A stretch of 39,028 nt of DNA from Rubripirellula obstinata (GCF_001642955.1 NZ_LWSK01000056.1:1-39028), one strand, 5' to 3'. Shown: positions 1-9,256, counted from the first letter of the stretch. Translations and numbers: made by a program. Notes: generated by a model from the letters alone, not told the origin.

Positions 1-184
1 CGCTGGGCAGCCATCCGGGTGCTCGCGCACCCGGCAGGGAGCTGCCGGCCCTCCGGGCCTAACGCGCAGTAACTGATGCGACGTCCCGAGCGAAAGGCGA
101 CTCTAAAAAGTCGTACGTTCCTTACGCGCCTGCGGCTCACTTTAATCGACAGGCCTTCACGACCCACAAAACACACTCGCTCAA
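1..184. other. Intergenic, hairpin-rich window start
   Basis: No gene is supported here. The first 60 bases form small hairpins: an 8-bp stem pairs 15-22 (ccgggtgc) with 27-34 (gcacccgg), followed by ggcag/ctgcc. The stretch lies downstream of the minus-strand binding-protein gene ending at 185, so it could contain that operon's end. No U-tract terminator is obvious. Confidence 0.4.
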
Positions 185-1147
185 CTACAAGAACTCAAGC
201 GTAAAACACTCGGATGCTTTGACGGGTGTTGCTTGATCCGGCGCGACGGCGTCAATCTGCGAGATGAGTTCTTCCCAGCGTTGGCTAGTCATCATGCCGA
301 TGTCTTTCATCTTCATGCCTTCGGGCATCGCCAGCGGAAGCAACTCGGTGGCACCAAACGAAAGTGCTTCGGGAGTCATGCCATGCTCGTTCGCGGCTAA
401 GATGGCTTCGTTTCCAAGATCTGGGTTGGCGAAATAGTTGCGCCATCCCGTGCGTGTAGCATCAACGAATCGTTGGACCAGTTCAGGCTGCTGGCGAATC
501 AGTTTTCCTGTTGTGATCAGCACACTGGAATAGGGATTCCAACCGAGATCGCTGACCATCAGCGTGCGAACTTCGATGCCTTGTTGTCGTGCCAGCAGCG
601 GTTCGGCAAACGAGTAAGCTTGGACTGCGATTTTTGGATCAGCGGCCAGGGATGTGATGCTGCCGTGATAGGGAACTTCCTGCACGTCGTCCAGAATGCC
701 TTTCGAACGCATAAAGTCAAGAAACAATCGTCCTGTTTGTCTCTGCAGCGTCATTCCCGCAAGATCATCGAAGGAATTCACGCCGCTATCAATGCGAACC
801 AAAATGCACCGTGGACTGTTTTGCGCTACCGCCATGACGGCCACAATGTCCATTCCTTGACGCCGAAAAGCGACAACATCATCCGCGTTGGCCATCGCAA
901 ACTGAACTCGCCCGAGTTCCAGTTCCGGCGCGACTGGTGTTGCACGACCACCGGGGCGGATGTCAACGTTCATTCCAGCGGCTGAATAGGTGTCGTCGGC
1001 GGCCGCTTGGTAAATTCCGCCGTGTTCGGCTTCGGGATACCAGTTCAACTGAACGGCGACGGAATCACCAGTTGAATTGTCTTCCTTGGCAGTTGAGCAT
1101 CCGGCTAGGAAAAGGCAGAACGTCGCGAGGATCAAACACGTACGCAT
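185..1147 (-). CDS. ABC transporter substrate-binding lipoprotein, NMT1/THI5-like
   Basis: This is a 320-residue protein with a lipoprotein signal peptide: a hydrophobic segment at residues 4-15 and the lipobox LAGC with Cys17, so it should be anchored outside the cytoplasmic membrane. The mature part opens with LNWYPEAEHGGIYQA, the typical start of NMT1/THI5-like binding proteins (ThiY, RibY, SsuA, TauA). It is the last gene of a three-gene importer, 56 bp after the permease. The family captures thiamine pyrimidine precursors, riboflavin, sulfonates or nitrate. The WxPEAEHGG start fits the ThiY/RibY side best, but this is inference, as no vitamin gene or riboswitch is nearby. The ATG at 1147 is chosen because it gives a complete signal peptide. 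Confidence 0.88.
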   Translation of the reverse strand: MRTCLILATFCLFLAGCSTAKEDNSTGDSVAVQLNWYPEAEHGGIYQAAADDTYSAAGMNVDIRPGGRATPVAPELELGRVQFAMANADDVVAFRRQGMDIVAVMAVAQNSPRCILVRIDSGVNSFDDLAGMTLQRQTGRLFLDFMRSKGILDDVQEVPYHGSITSLAADPKIAVQAYSFAEPLLARQQGIEVRTLMVSDLGWNPYSSVLITTGKLIRQQPELVQRFVDATRTGWRNYFANPDLGNEAILAANEHGMTPEALSFGATELLPLAMPEGMKMKDIGMMTSQRWEELISQIDAVAPDQATPVKASECFTLEFL

Positions 1148-1203
1148 TGGGCAACGGTTGGGTGTCTTGTGGGCATGGATGATTGGTCAGTCAACAGACT
1201 TTA

Positions 1204-1998
1204 TCACGATGTCCAGCGGCGTAAAACGACGGCACCGATAAAATGGACCGTTGCAAACATGGCCAGGCCAAGTGCGGCCGATGCAAACAGTGCCGCGATC
1301 AAGGCGTCCGTTTTGCTGAGAGCCTGCCAACCAGTAATCAGAGTTCCCAGTCCGTCGTAGCGAGTTCCGTTACCGACGAAAAACTCAGCGACAATGGCTC
1401 CGATCACCGCCAATCCGCTGCTTGTCTTGGATCCGATCACGAGATCATTGATGGCCGATGGAATTTGAAGTTTCTGTAAACGTTTGGCTCGACTGACTTT
1501 GTACAGATCAAACAAATCGTTCATGTCTTGATCAATTCGAGTCAACCCGGCCGCAACGCTGTTGACGATTGGGAACAGGCACACGATCACCGTGACGATC
1601 ACGACCGATCGAAATGTGTAGCCGCTCCAGATAATCAACAGCGGTGCCACCGCGACGATAGGAACGGTTTGAAGCAAGATGATGTATGGGAAGATTGCGA
1701 TGCGAAGCCACTTCGATTGACTCAGTGCGATTGAAATCACCGAACCCAACGCGATCGCGACGGCCAGTCCCATCACGGCGGCGCATGCCGTTGAGTAAAT
1801 TCCCTTCAGAAGTGATTCGCGATTCATCACCGCCGAATCGAAGGTCTGCTTGGGTGTTGGAAGCAATGCCTTTGGCAAACCCCAATACCAAACGATCGCT
1901 TGCCAAACACCGATGGCGATCAACGCAACGGTGACAACCGCCAATCCACCGCTCAGATTGTTCTTCCATTTAACATTGTTCTTCCAATTGCCAGGCAT
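1204..1998 (-). CDS. ABC transporter permease (SsuC/ThiX/TauC type)
   Basis: This is a 264-residue membrane protein with about six hydrophobic segments, the first at residues 17-35. The segment around residues 137-170 (SVAAGLTRIDQDMNDLFDLYKVSRAKRL...) carries the EAA-like cytoplasmic loop that contacts the ATPase in BPD-type permeases, and the length is normal for the family. Its ATG overlaps the TGA of the ATPase gene by 4 bases (ATGA), so the two are translationally coupled. It forms the membrane channel of the importer with the ATPase upstream and the binding lipoprotein downstream. The substrate is not decided by sequence. Confidence 0.88.
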   Translation of the reverse strand: MPGNWKNNVKWKNNLSGGLAVVTVALIAIGVWQAIVWYWGLPKALLPTPKQTFDSAVMNRESLLKGIYSTACAAVMGLAVAIALGSVISIALSQSKWLRIAIFPYIILLQTVPIVAVAPLLIIWSGYTFRSVVIVTVIVCLFPIVNSVAAGLTRIDQDMNDLFDLYKVSRAKRLQKLQIPSAINDLVIGSKTSSGLAVIGAIVAEFFVGNGTRYDGLGTLITGWQALSKTDALIAALFASAALGLAMFATVHFIGAVVLRRWTS

Positions 1999-2807
1999 CA
2001 GTCGTCGCCTCGCATCACAGACCGGACCAGTTGGTAAGTGTCACTAAACGGAGCTTGGCTTCGGTTTGAATCGTCACGAGGCCACGGCATTGGGTTGTCG
2101 ATCGTTTCGGCTAGCTTTCCATTTCGCATGACGGCGATGCGATGCGACAGCATGACCGCTTCGGCGATATTGTGCGTGACCATCACAATGGTCAACGGTC
2201 GCTGCGTCCAAAGGTCCAAGACCAAACCGCCCAATTGTTCGCGGAGCGTATCGTCGAGCGCTGCGAACGGTTCGTCCAGCAATAGGACTTTCGGTTGGGT
2301 GACCAGGGCGCGGGCGATCGAAACTCGCATCCGCATGCCGCCGGATAGTTGATGGGGATACAGGTTGACTGAATCGGCCAGCCCAACTTGCTGCAGCATC
2401 TGTGCGGCGGTCGATCGGTTTTGCGATTGAGTTGCAGAACTGGACATCAATTCCAATGGCAGCGTCACGTTTTCGATCGCGGTCCGCCAACGCAGCAATG
2501 AGGGCTGTTGAAAAACAAATCCAATTTCGCCAGCGGCACCATCGATCGAGGGCGTGATTTGAATTTCGCCGGCCGTTGGTTTTTCCAGACCAGCGATCAT
2601 CCGCAGCATGGTCGTTTTGCCGCAACCGCTAGGGCCAACCAACGACATGATCTTACCGGCGGGGACACTCAGCGTTACTTCGTCGACCGCGCGGGTGCCG
2701 CTTGAAAAGACCAACGATACGCAACGGCAATCGATGGATGATCCGGTATTGGTCGTTTGGTTAGAAATATGGTCGCTCTCAATCAACTTCGCTTGCTGTC
2801 TTTGCAC
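1998..2807 (-). CDS. ABC transporter ATP-binding protein (SsuB/ThiZ/TauB type)
   Basis: This is a 269-residue nucleotide-binding subunit that powers the importer. All motifs are intact: Walker A GPSGCGKTT (residues 58-66), Q-loop FVFQQP (about 97-102), signature LSGGMR (154-159), Walker B VLLLDEP (174-180) and switch His212 in THN. The likely start is GTG at 2807, inside the last codons of the upstream GspM-like gene, whose stop is at 2779-2781. A TTG at 2786 is an alternative. The overlap makes cotranscription with the pseudopilin cluster likely, even though the functions look unrelated. Confidence is high for the family and low for the substrate. Confidence 0.9.
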   Translation of the reverse strand: MQRQQAKLIESDHISNQTTNTGSSIDCRCVSLVFSSGTRAVDEVTLSVPAGKIMSLVGPSGCGKTTMLRMIAGLEKPTAGEIQITPSIDGAAGEIGFVFQQPSLLRWRTAIENVTLPLELMSSSATQSQNRSTAAQMLQQVGLADSVNLYPHQLSGGMRMRVSIARALVTQPKVLLLDEPFAALDDTLREQLGGLVLDLWTQRPLTIVMVTHNIAEAVMLSHRIAVMRNGKLAETIDNPMPWPRDDSNRSQAPFSDTYQLVRSVMRGDD

Positions 2808-3978
2808 CTTCGCTTAGGTTACCAAAAAGTTTGAGCTCAAACTTTTGACCATCGGCTTCCAGCACCGCTGACTTAGCACTGACCTCCACAACTTTACCTT
2901 TGACGCTGCCGATTTCAAATGAGTCTCCGACTCGCAATTTGAGCGTTTTGTCGCGGGTTCGTACATTCAACCAAGCGGTCCATTCACCACGGCCTTGAAC
3001 GAGACCGGTTAGCACGGTTTGCTTGGCATCATCAAACTTTAGCTTCAGTGGTTCTGGCTTTGGTGGCGGAGGCGGATCGACGATATTGATTGTTAGTTTC
3101 TGCTGAGTTGATCGATTGGGATAGCCTTTGTCGGTCGCGCGAACGGTGATTTCAATCGGTTTCTTTTCGCTGCTTTCGACAACGATCGTTCCAGTTTTTT
3201 CATCAATCGTCAGCGATCCAGATTCATCCTTAAAAGTTGGCTTGTCCACCAATTCAAACGTCATCTCATGATCTTCTTGATCTTTGAAAACGAGCGGGAT
3301 GGTGGTCTTTTTTTCGACAATCGCATCGAGTTGATCTTTGCCAGCGAACTTGGGTGCTTGGTTGGGAGGTTCGTAGAGATTGCGATCAAGAATCGCCTTG
3401 CGATACTGCTGGGCGGATTCGGTGACCTGCCAAGACTGCCGCATTGGTTCCGCCAGATCAGCGGGAGCATTCTGTAACGCGATCGCATCGACGGTCATTT
3501 CCACTCGGAAACCACCAGTCCGGCTCGGTCGCATGGACAGGCTGCGAATTCGGTGCAAATAGTCTTTGGAGTAGAACGCGTGCAGAAGATCAATGACGTT
3601 TTCAGATGTCGTGTTGCCTTGAACGCGAAAAGAAAACTGACGGTACAGGTCACCGATCAATCGTGATGAAGTTGGATCAACACTTTGATCCGTCATTTGA
3701 TGTTCTTGCATCGCCGATAGCAGCCATTTTTGGTAGCGGCTTTGCGCGGTCTCGGCATCGCCTGGCAGCGAGCGGACGATGTACTCGCCCATTTGCCGAT
3801 TGGCATATTCGCCTTGCAGTCGCTGTTCGTTCAATTCGGCTTGTCGATTTTCGAGACTTGCAATTTGTCCATTGCGAGTCTTGATCGCGCTTTGGTATTT
3901 CCCAAGCGCCCACCAGATCCCAGATCCCAACAGCAGTCCACCGATCAACAGTGATAGAAACCGTTCACGTTGAGTCAT
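2779..3978 (-). CDS. GspM/PilO-like protein with cadherin-like and GspC/PilP-like parts
   Basis: This is a 399-residue protein. Residues 7-25 form one transmembrane helix, followed by a coiled coil (about 30-60) and a ferredoxin-like region (about 65-170) as expected for GspM/PilO. Residues about 208-301 look like a cadherin-type beta domain ending in ATDKGYP...INIVD, then a Pro linker (PPPPPKPEP, about 302-310). The C-terminal 80 residues (KLRVGDSFEIGSVKGKVVEVSAK) resemble the small beta domain of PilP/GspC that contacts the secretin. It overlaps the PilM-like gene by 4 bases. I infer one inner-membrane platform protein that combines the roles of PilO/GspM and PilP/GspC. The fusion is unusual, and domain assignments are by eye. 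Confidence 0.72.
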   Translation of the reverse strand: MTQRERFLSLLIGGLLLGSGIWWALGKYQSAIKTRNGQIASLENRQAELNEQRLQGEYANRQMGEYIVRSLPGDAETAQSRYQKWLLSAMQEHQMTDQSVDPTSSRLIGDLYRQFSFRVQGNTTSENVIDLLHAFYSKDYLHRIRSLSMRPSRTGGFRVEMTVDAIALQNAPADLAEPMRQSWQVTESAQQYRKAILDRNLYEPPNQAPKFAGKDQLDAIVEKKTTIPLVFKDQEDHEMTFELVDKPTFKDESGSLTIDEKTGTIVVESSEKKPIEITVRATDKGYPNRSTQQKLTINIVDPPPPPKPEPLKLKFDDAKQTVLTGLVQGRGEWTAWLNVRTRDKTLKLRVGDSFEIGSVKGKVVEVSAKSAVLEADGQKFELKLFGNLSEGAKTASEVD

Positions 3979-5504
3979 GGTTGCACCTCCTGAGCGTCTT
4001 GGGATTCAGACGAGTCGGAATCCCCTGTTTCAGGATTCGATGTTTCTGCGTTTAATGCCGCCAGGATTCGTTCGTACCGTTGGTTGCGAATTCGTTCCGC
4101 GTCGATTTGGATTGTTTCGGTAAACCCCCAACGATAAGCGTCGTTGGTTTTCTCTTCGCTTGCTCCGTCGCCGATCACCGTGTGGAAATCGTCTCTTAGC
4201 GAGCTTTCAAATTGATCGATCGAATCGGGGCTGATCGCACCGCCGCTGACCACGAATTTCCCACCGCCCGATCGCTGGTCCGCCGATGCGTTGATGCTTC
4301 GGACGATCATTTCATCTGAACCCGGCATTCGTTCGGCTAAACGACGAAACTCATCCAGCCACTGGACATTGCCGTCCAAAAACTGGTCCACTTGTTCAGT
4401 ACGTCCGATGCTTTTCAAAGCCTCATCGACCGGTTTTTGCAACTGATTGTTGGCTTCTTTTAGTTCAGCGATTCGCTGATCAAGAGAGCTAAGTTTTGAA
4501 TAAACGATGTATCCAAGAAACAACGCTGCGAGTGCCGGAATTGCGACTAACAAGCCTGTGCGAACGTGATTTGGCTTGACCTCTGGACGTTTCCGTGGGT
4601 TCAGAAAATCGACCAACAGTTCGGGGTGGCTTGCTTCGGCAACCAGCAATCCCACCAGCGGTGCCAACCTTCCCACATGCTTGGGAAGCGAATCGATTAG
4701 CTTTCGATCGGTGTTGGCTAAGTCAAACGGATCGATGACATCGACGTTTGCCTCGCAAACGCCAGACAACAATTCTCGATCACTTTGGTGAACCGATTCC
4801 TTGCCCCACAGGATTACCTTGTCTGGCTTGGCATCGTCACCGCAGGCGACCAGTGACCTTTTCAATTCGCCAATCAGCGCCCGACCGCGTGATGGTTCAG
4901 AAGCAGGAATGCGAACGGTGCGGACAAAGATGACGTGGCCATCGCGGGCGATGACGATCTCGGCGTCGTCACCAAGCAAGTCAACCAACACTACATTTGC
5001 ATCGGGGTTCGTTTTTCGCTGAGTCAAATACAACGTGGCTGCCGATATCGGTCGCAGCGCGATTCGCTTTGGCTCGACCACCGCTGCTTTGCAAACCTTT
5101 TGTACTTGCGCCAGATCTTTAGGGCCCATCGCTGCGGCGATTAATTCAATCCCGGTATCGCTGCGTTGGGTGACGAGATAGTCGATGATCGAACTCTCAC
5201 CCGACGACGCGAACGTCCGAACGGCTTGAAAGCGAACCATGTCGGGTAGTTCTTCGTCTGGAACCGGCGGCAATTGCAGTTCGCGCAGTTCGGCTTTGCC
5301 GCGACCAATCGCGATCATTGCTTCGCAGTTTTCCAGTCCACGCTCAGCAATGGCCTCGCGCAAGACCGTCGACACGTCACGCTTGATTCCATCGACTTCC
5401 AGCGGCAATACCGCTGCGTCGGTAATCTTGGCTTTGCCGACGCGAACGTCGCCGACCACCAGACGCAATTCATTTTCGTCCCAGTCGATTGCAATTTTAT
5501 TCAT
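3975..5504 (-). CDS. PilM/GspL-type actin-like protein fused to PilN-like membrane part
   Basis: This is a 509-residue protein. Residues 1-300 follow the actin-like ATPase fold of PilM and the cytoplasmic part of GspL (start KIAIDWDENELRLVVGD; phosphate-loop-like VVLVDLLGDDAEIVIARDG near 171-189). A single transmembrane helix lies at about 316-336, followed by a coiled coil (LDQRIAELKEANNQLQ) and a PilN-like periplasmic domain. GspL has this same cytoplasmic-TM-periplasmic order, so it can be read as GspL or as a PilM-PilN fusion. It would tie the cytoplasmic assembly ATPase to the inner-membrane platform. It sits between gspK and the GspM-like gene, the usual K-L-M order of type II secretion operons. 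Confidence 0.8.
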   Translation of the reverse strand: MNKIAIDWDENELRLVVGDVRVGKAKITDAAVLPLEVDGIKRDVSTVLREAIAERGLENCEAMIAIGRGKAELRELQLPPVPDEELPDMVRFQAVRTFASSGESSIIDYLVTQRSDTGIELIAAAMGPKDLAQVQKVCKAAVVEPKRIALRPISAATLYLTQRKTNPDANVVLVDLLGDDAEIVIARDGHVIFVRTVRIPASEPSRGRALIGELKRSLVACGDDAKPDKVILWGKESVHQSDRELLSGVCEANVDVIDPFDLANTDRKLIDSLPKHVGRLAPLVGLLVAEASHPELLVDFLNPRKRPEVKPNHVRTGLLVAIPALAALFLGYIVYSKLSSLDQRIAELKEANNQLQKPVDEALKSIGRTEQVDQFLDGNVQWLDEFRRLAERMPGSDEMIVRSINASADQRSGGGKFVVSGGAISPDSIDQFESSLRDDFHTVIGDGASEEKTNDAYRWGFTETIQIDAERIRNQRYERILAALNAETSNPETGDSDSSESQDAQEVQP

Positions 5505-5515
5505 GAGTGTTTTCG

Positions 5516-7183
5516 TTAGTAATTAACTTGCGTTCGCGAACCCAAAACGGATTGGTCGAACCCACGGCCCAGGTGGCTTAGGTCTCGCCAAGAAACAAGT
5601 TTTGGGTTCACCGTGGTCGCGTCAATGATCGCTTCGACACGTCGCGAGATTCCCGACCGATCAAAGTAGCCGATAATTTGTGCTCGATAGACGTCACCGC
5701 TGCCGCAAAGCAGCGGAACCAGCGAACGCATTTCGTCCAGGCTAATCAAGCCTTCGGCCAGTGGCCACGTTTCAAAGCGACGTCCCGGGTCATCCGACAT
5801 GGGGTTTCGTTCCTGCAGAATTGCCGATGCAGATTCCTCGCTTAGCAGCGGGATCCCGTAAAGCAATTCCGCCGGGCATTCATTCAGGTTAATCCGACCT
5901 GGCATGACTGCCGAGTCCTGAGTGGTCACCGAATCCATTAAATCAGCCATGTAAATGGACATCGCAACCGGGTCGCTGACGAACGGCGATGTGTAGACGA
6001 CGGCATCGTCGCCGGTCCCAATCACCACTTCTGAATCGAGCAAGTCCAGGATCTGTGTTGCGTTGGTTCCGCCACCGCCAGATAAGTCCAATTGGTCAAA
6101 CAGGTCAGCGGTCCACAAACCACCGTCGCGACCTTGGGCACCCTGGACCGCGGCCGAACTGTCGGCGGGTTGGCCCGCAGCGGCTGCGGCGATGGCTGAC
6201 GGAGAATTCGCGAAACCACCAATTCGGAATGCGATGATGTAGGTGGCGTAGATCTCGCCCAAGTTGGTTTCTAACAGCTCTTCGTAGAGTACTTCCAAAT
6301 CATCTTGATTGATGTTCACTCGCGGCGAACCGCTAACCGTCTTGTTGGCTTCAGCACCGTGGACGGTCAGGTAGGCCGACCAACCGAGTGCGCCCGGCGT
6401 ATCGATCGTCACATTGAAACGCTGTTGTTCGTCAGCATCCATGACTCCGTTTCGATTGCTGTCCGCACCAAACAGCAATGTCGGTGTGACGCCTCGCACC
6501 AACAACAATTCGTCAACGCTGCGGATCGGTCCATTGGCTGCCGAATAGGGTGTCGGCAACATTTCGTAGTAATCCGATTCAGCCCCGGTTTCTCTCGCTT
6601 CGTCATCTTCATCGACCCAGTCCAAAATCGCGTCGGCAACATCGGCGGTCATGTTGGGCAGTGCCATCAACAGCGAGAACGCGATGTTGTCGGCATCAAC
6701 ATCGTCGGCCTGATCACCGGCAGCCAACAGCGTCGGCATCAATGCAGCCGAGTTTTGTTCCAGCACGGGCAGCGCGTTGATATTCAGTCTGGCTGATTCG
6801 TCTTGCAGCCCGTAGCGGATGCCGGCGTAGGATCCGTTTTCGTCAAGCGATGGCGAGATGACTGAAAAACTTGATTGCCGGTCCGCATCCAAATCGCTGG
6901 TCACCGTCATCGCTTGAAACAGTTGAGCGTTGTTGTACGTTCCACCAAAATCAAGCCGCGATTGAGGCGGTTGTGCCAACAAAACGCGAATCGATTCGGC
7001 ACCCGATTCGGCACTGACTCGAGCTTGGACGACATCGCCGGCCAGATAAGCCGCGTCGTCATGGCTGACCATCAATTCAGTGAATGAGTAAACCGCCATC
7101 GTTGCGACCGCGACGACGATCAAGACAATGACCAAAAAGAATCCTCGGCGATTCGCGGCGTTTCTGATATCGTTGTTCCTCAT
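5516..7183 (-). CDS. gspK: GspK-like minor pseudopilin
   Basis: This is a 555-residue protein with a prepilin-like start: basic leader ending RRG, then a hydrophobic stretch FFLVIVLIVVAVATMAVYS that lacks Glu at +5, as is normal for GspK. The large globular part contains a helix-hairpin-helix-like SAM/Nterm-GspK region (ADAILDWVDEDDEAR, about residues 185-200) and repeated INLNECPAELLYGIP-type segments typical of the family. GspK caps the pseudopilus tip with GspI and GspJ. The size is larger than the usual 300-350 residues, through an insertion including a Gly/Ala-rich stretch (AAAAGQPADSSA). It overlaps gspJ by 4 bases. Confidence 0.82.
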   Translation of the reverse strand: MRNNDIRNAANRRGFFLVIVLIVVAVATMAVYSFTELMVSHDDAAYLAGDVVQARVSAESGAESIRVLLAQPPQSRLDFGGTYNNAQLFQAMTVTSDLDADRQSSFSVISPSLDENGSYAGIRYGLQDESARLNINALPVLEQNSAALMPTLLAAGDQADDVDADNIAFSLLMALPNMTADVADAILDWVDEDDEARETGAESDYYEMLPTPYSAANGPIRSVDELLLVRGVTPTLLFGADSNRNGVMDADEQQRFNVTIDTPGALGWSAYLTVHGAEANKTVSGSPRVNINQDDLEVLYEELLETNLGEIYATYIIAFRIGGFANSPSAIAAAAAGQPADSSAAVQGAQGRDGGLWTADLFDQLDLSGGGGTNATQILDLLDSEVVIGTGDDAVVYTSPFVSDPVAMSIYMADLMDSVTTQDSAVMPGRINLNECPAELLYGIPLLSEESASAILQERNPMSDDPGRRFETWPLAEGLISLDEMRSLVPLLCGSGDVYRAQIIGYFDRSGISRRVEAIIDATTVNPKLVSWRDLSHLGRGFDQSVLGSRTQVNY

Positions 7184-8133
7184 ATTCCTGCCTCCGCCAT
7201 TTCTTCGCTCTCTGTATCCTCTTCACTGGTTTCTTCCGCCTCTCTGGCCATCGGCAAGCGGACGACGTGCGAGAAAATTCGCGTGGCACCTTCTTCGATG
7301 CTTGAATCGTCAGCCATGGTTAGTTGAACCTTCACGGCGTAGGGAAGTTGGCCGGAATCGTCACTGTTCCAAAACGTCAACCAATTGATTCCGTCAAAGT
7401 ACTGAAACGAAATCGATGTAACCTCCGGTGCAAGCAGGTCGCCGGATTGCGAAAGAGTTGTCATGCCGCTGTTTGTGGCAGCGAAAACGGTGGCACTGCG
7501 ATCGATTGATCGTCGCACCAGTCCGCCACTGACGGTTCCGCCGGAACCCGCTTGCTGATCATCGCCGACGCTTTCCAGTTGGTCTTGAACACCGCCAATC
7601 GTGCCAGCGTCTTGAACGAAATAAGCCACCGTTTTCAGGTCGCTGGGGACATCTTCTAAGTTTCCAACCGTGACGTCCATCATCACTTGGTACTCTTCCA
7701 ATCGTGGCAGACGGCTGAGGTCAAACTGAATCGAACTTTGTCCACCAATCAGTCCAGGCGATTGCAGCACCAAGGTTGACGTTATCAAGTCGGCGCTGGA
7801 ATCGATTGCCGTCATGTCGTCTTCCGAATCAATGCCCGCTGCCGATAAGTCTGCACTGTTTTCCGGCTGTCCGCCGGTGGATTCGACCAGCAGTGTTTCC
7901 AGCGGTGACATGTCGGCTGGTTCGCCAAAGACGGTGCCGCGTAAGTCGTCTTCGATCATTTGCAACAAGGCACCGGCCAGTTGGGTTTGTCGAACGTCCA
8001 TGTCGCGCAAGTTCATATCGCGGCCATAGAACTGGATCGCGCCGCCGATCAGGACCATTAAAACAACGGACATCGCGAGCGTTAGAACTAGCTCTAACAG
8101 AGTGAAGGCTAGACGATGGCGCGGAGTAATCAT
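7180..8133 (-). CDS. gspJ: GspJ-like minor pseudopilin
   Basis: This is a 317-residue protein that starts with a short basic leader and the prepilin motif FTLLELVLTLAMS, with Glu at +5. The residue before the cleavage site is Ala (RLA/FTLLE) where prepilin peptidase normally sees Gly. The rest is a soluble beta-rich domain, with an acidic Glu/Ser-rich tail (TSEEDTESEEMAEAG). Its position between gspI and gspK, overlapping both by 4 bases, supports the GspJ assignment more than sequence similarity does. GspJ belongs to the pseudopilus tip complex. Confidence 0.78.
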   Translation of the reverse strand: MITPRHRLAFTLLELVLTLAMSVVLMVLIGGAIQFYGRDMNLRDMDVRQTQLAGALLQMIEDDLRGTVFGEPADMSPLETLLVESTGGQPENSADLSAAGIDSEDDMTAIDSSADLITSTLVLQSPGLIGGQSSIQFDLSRLPRLEEYQVMMDVTVGNLEDVPSDLKTVAYFVQDAGTIGGVQDQLESVGDDQQAGSGGTVSGGLVRRSIDRSATVFAATNSGMTTLSQSGDLLAPEVTSISFQYFDGINWLTFWNSDDSGQLPYAVKVQLTMADDSSIEEGATRIFSHVVRLPMAREAEETSEEDTESEEMAEAGI

Positions 8134-8621
8134 TGTTCCCCTTCGGCGGTTTCACCAGCGAGTGCCGCCTGTTCCTCTGCCTCGGCTTCTTCCAGTCCAA
8201 GTGCTGGATCGACGGTCCATCGCGTCAGTGAGTGGTTAGCGATCTGCGCCGTTCCAGCGTCATTTTGAACTTGGACGGTAACGCGAATCGCGAGCAGTCC
8301 ATCCACGGATGCGGGGGCGACTTCGACAGAATAGTTCATCGGCGACGTCGAACTGGAATCGAACGAAGCCATCGGCACGTTGATTTCGGTTTGAGGTTGA
8401 ATGCCCAATGCGGTGTCCATCAAGACTTCGGAAAGCTTGGCTTGGCATGCCATGCGAGCTTGAGCGAGGCTGCGAGATTCGATCGCGGCACTGACGCCGG
8501 TGTCAACAATGCGGCTGAGGATTGCCAGTGATCCACCCAGAATCGCAAGCGAAAGCATCAGTTCTAACAACGAGAACCCAGCACGTTGCTTTGTTGGAGT
8601 GGTTGTTACGATGACTGTCAT
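8130..8621 (-). CDS. gspI: GspI-like minor pseudopilin
   Basis: This is a 163-residue protein with the prepilin motif RAG/FSLLELMLSLAILGGSLAIL, with Gly at -1 and Glu at +5. I place the start at ATG 8621, which overlaps the TGA of gspH (8618-8620) by 4 bases. A longer reading extends upstream to 8759, but that part is arginine-rich shadow sequence of gspH. The conserved core ends in an acidic Ala/Glu-rich tail. It follows gspH and precedes gspJ, so it is assigned as GspI, the partner of GspJ and GspK at the pseudopilus tip. Confidence 0.82.
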   Translation of the reverse strand: MTVIVTTTPTKQRAGFSLLELMLSLAILGGSLAILSRIVDTGVSAAIESRSLAQARMACQAKLSEVLMDTALGIQPQTEINVPMASFDSSSTSPMNYSVEVAPASVDGLLAIRVTVQVQNDAGTAQIANHSLTRWTVDPALGLEEAEAEEQAALAGETAEGEQ

Positions 8622-9256
8622 GGCGAGACCTCGGTGACCGAAACGTCGCCGGTGATGCCGCGTAGCTTGACGACGACCTTGCCGAATTTTTCGTCGGCGA
8701 TCGTGACTGCCGCCGTGCTGGTCGTTCCATCGGGATAGAACATGATCGGCTGGCTCCATTGCTGGTTTCCGTCCAGATTGGATTCACTGCTGGTAGGGTT
8801 GAACGTTGCTGCTTGGCTAATTTCGGCACCTCGAGCAGCCGAAACAACTTGGACCGATTCCACACTTAGCTGTTCAGAAATCTCGAACGACTGCGTCGCA
8901 TCAGGGTCTGCGATCACGGCTGTGACGATGGCCTGGTCGGCACCGGTGTTCAGCCCGCTTTGGCCAAAGTTGCCGTCAATGGTTTCCACCGAATCGCTGG
9001 CGGAGAAATACGGTCGGACACGGAATTGATTGCCGCCGATTCCGGCCTCGATCATCATCACGCGTCCGCCTCGCATTGCATCGACGCGGGTTCGAGTCAT
9101 CTCGATTCGCAATTGATCGCCGCCGCGAACAATTTTGCGATCAGCCAATAGCACCGCCGCGCCAGGCAGAGCGATGGATGCAATGGCGGCGAAAACGACG
9201 AGGGACAGCAGCAGTTCTAGCAGCGTGAACCCGGATCGAGGTTTTCGGTGCATCAC
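8618..9256 (-). CDS. gspH: GspH-like minor pseudopilin
   Basis: This is a 212-residue protein with a prepilin start: KPRSG/FTLLELLLSLVVFAAIASIALPG, Gly at -1 and Glu at +5. The segment RIEMTRTRVDAMRGGRVMMIEAG (about residues 44-66) fits the amphipathic helix and first strand of the GspH/FimT family. Its start directly abuts the stop of gspG. GspH links the tip complex to the GspG body of the pseudopilus. Assignment rests on the prepilin motif, the FimT-like helix and gene order. Confidence 0.82.
   Translation of the reverse strand: MMHRKPRSGFTLLELLLSLVVFAAIASIALPGAAVLLADRKIVRGGDQLRIEMTRTRVDAMRGGRVMMIEAGIGGNQFRVRPYFSASDSVETIDGNFGQSGLNTGADQAIVTAVIADPDATQSFEISEQLSVESVQVVSAARGAEISQAATFNPTSSESNLDGNQQWSQPIMFYPDGTTSTAAVTIADEKFGKVVVKLRGITGDVSVTEVSP

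Noticed and set aside
6305-6796. Plus-strand 163-residue reading
   Set aside because: Antisense to gspK; composition is typical of a shadow frame.
8622-8759. Longer gspI start
   Set aside because: The extension is an Arg/His-rich shadow of gspH; the prepilin leader fits ATG 8621.
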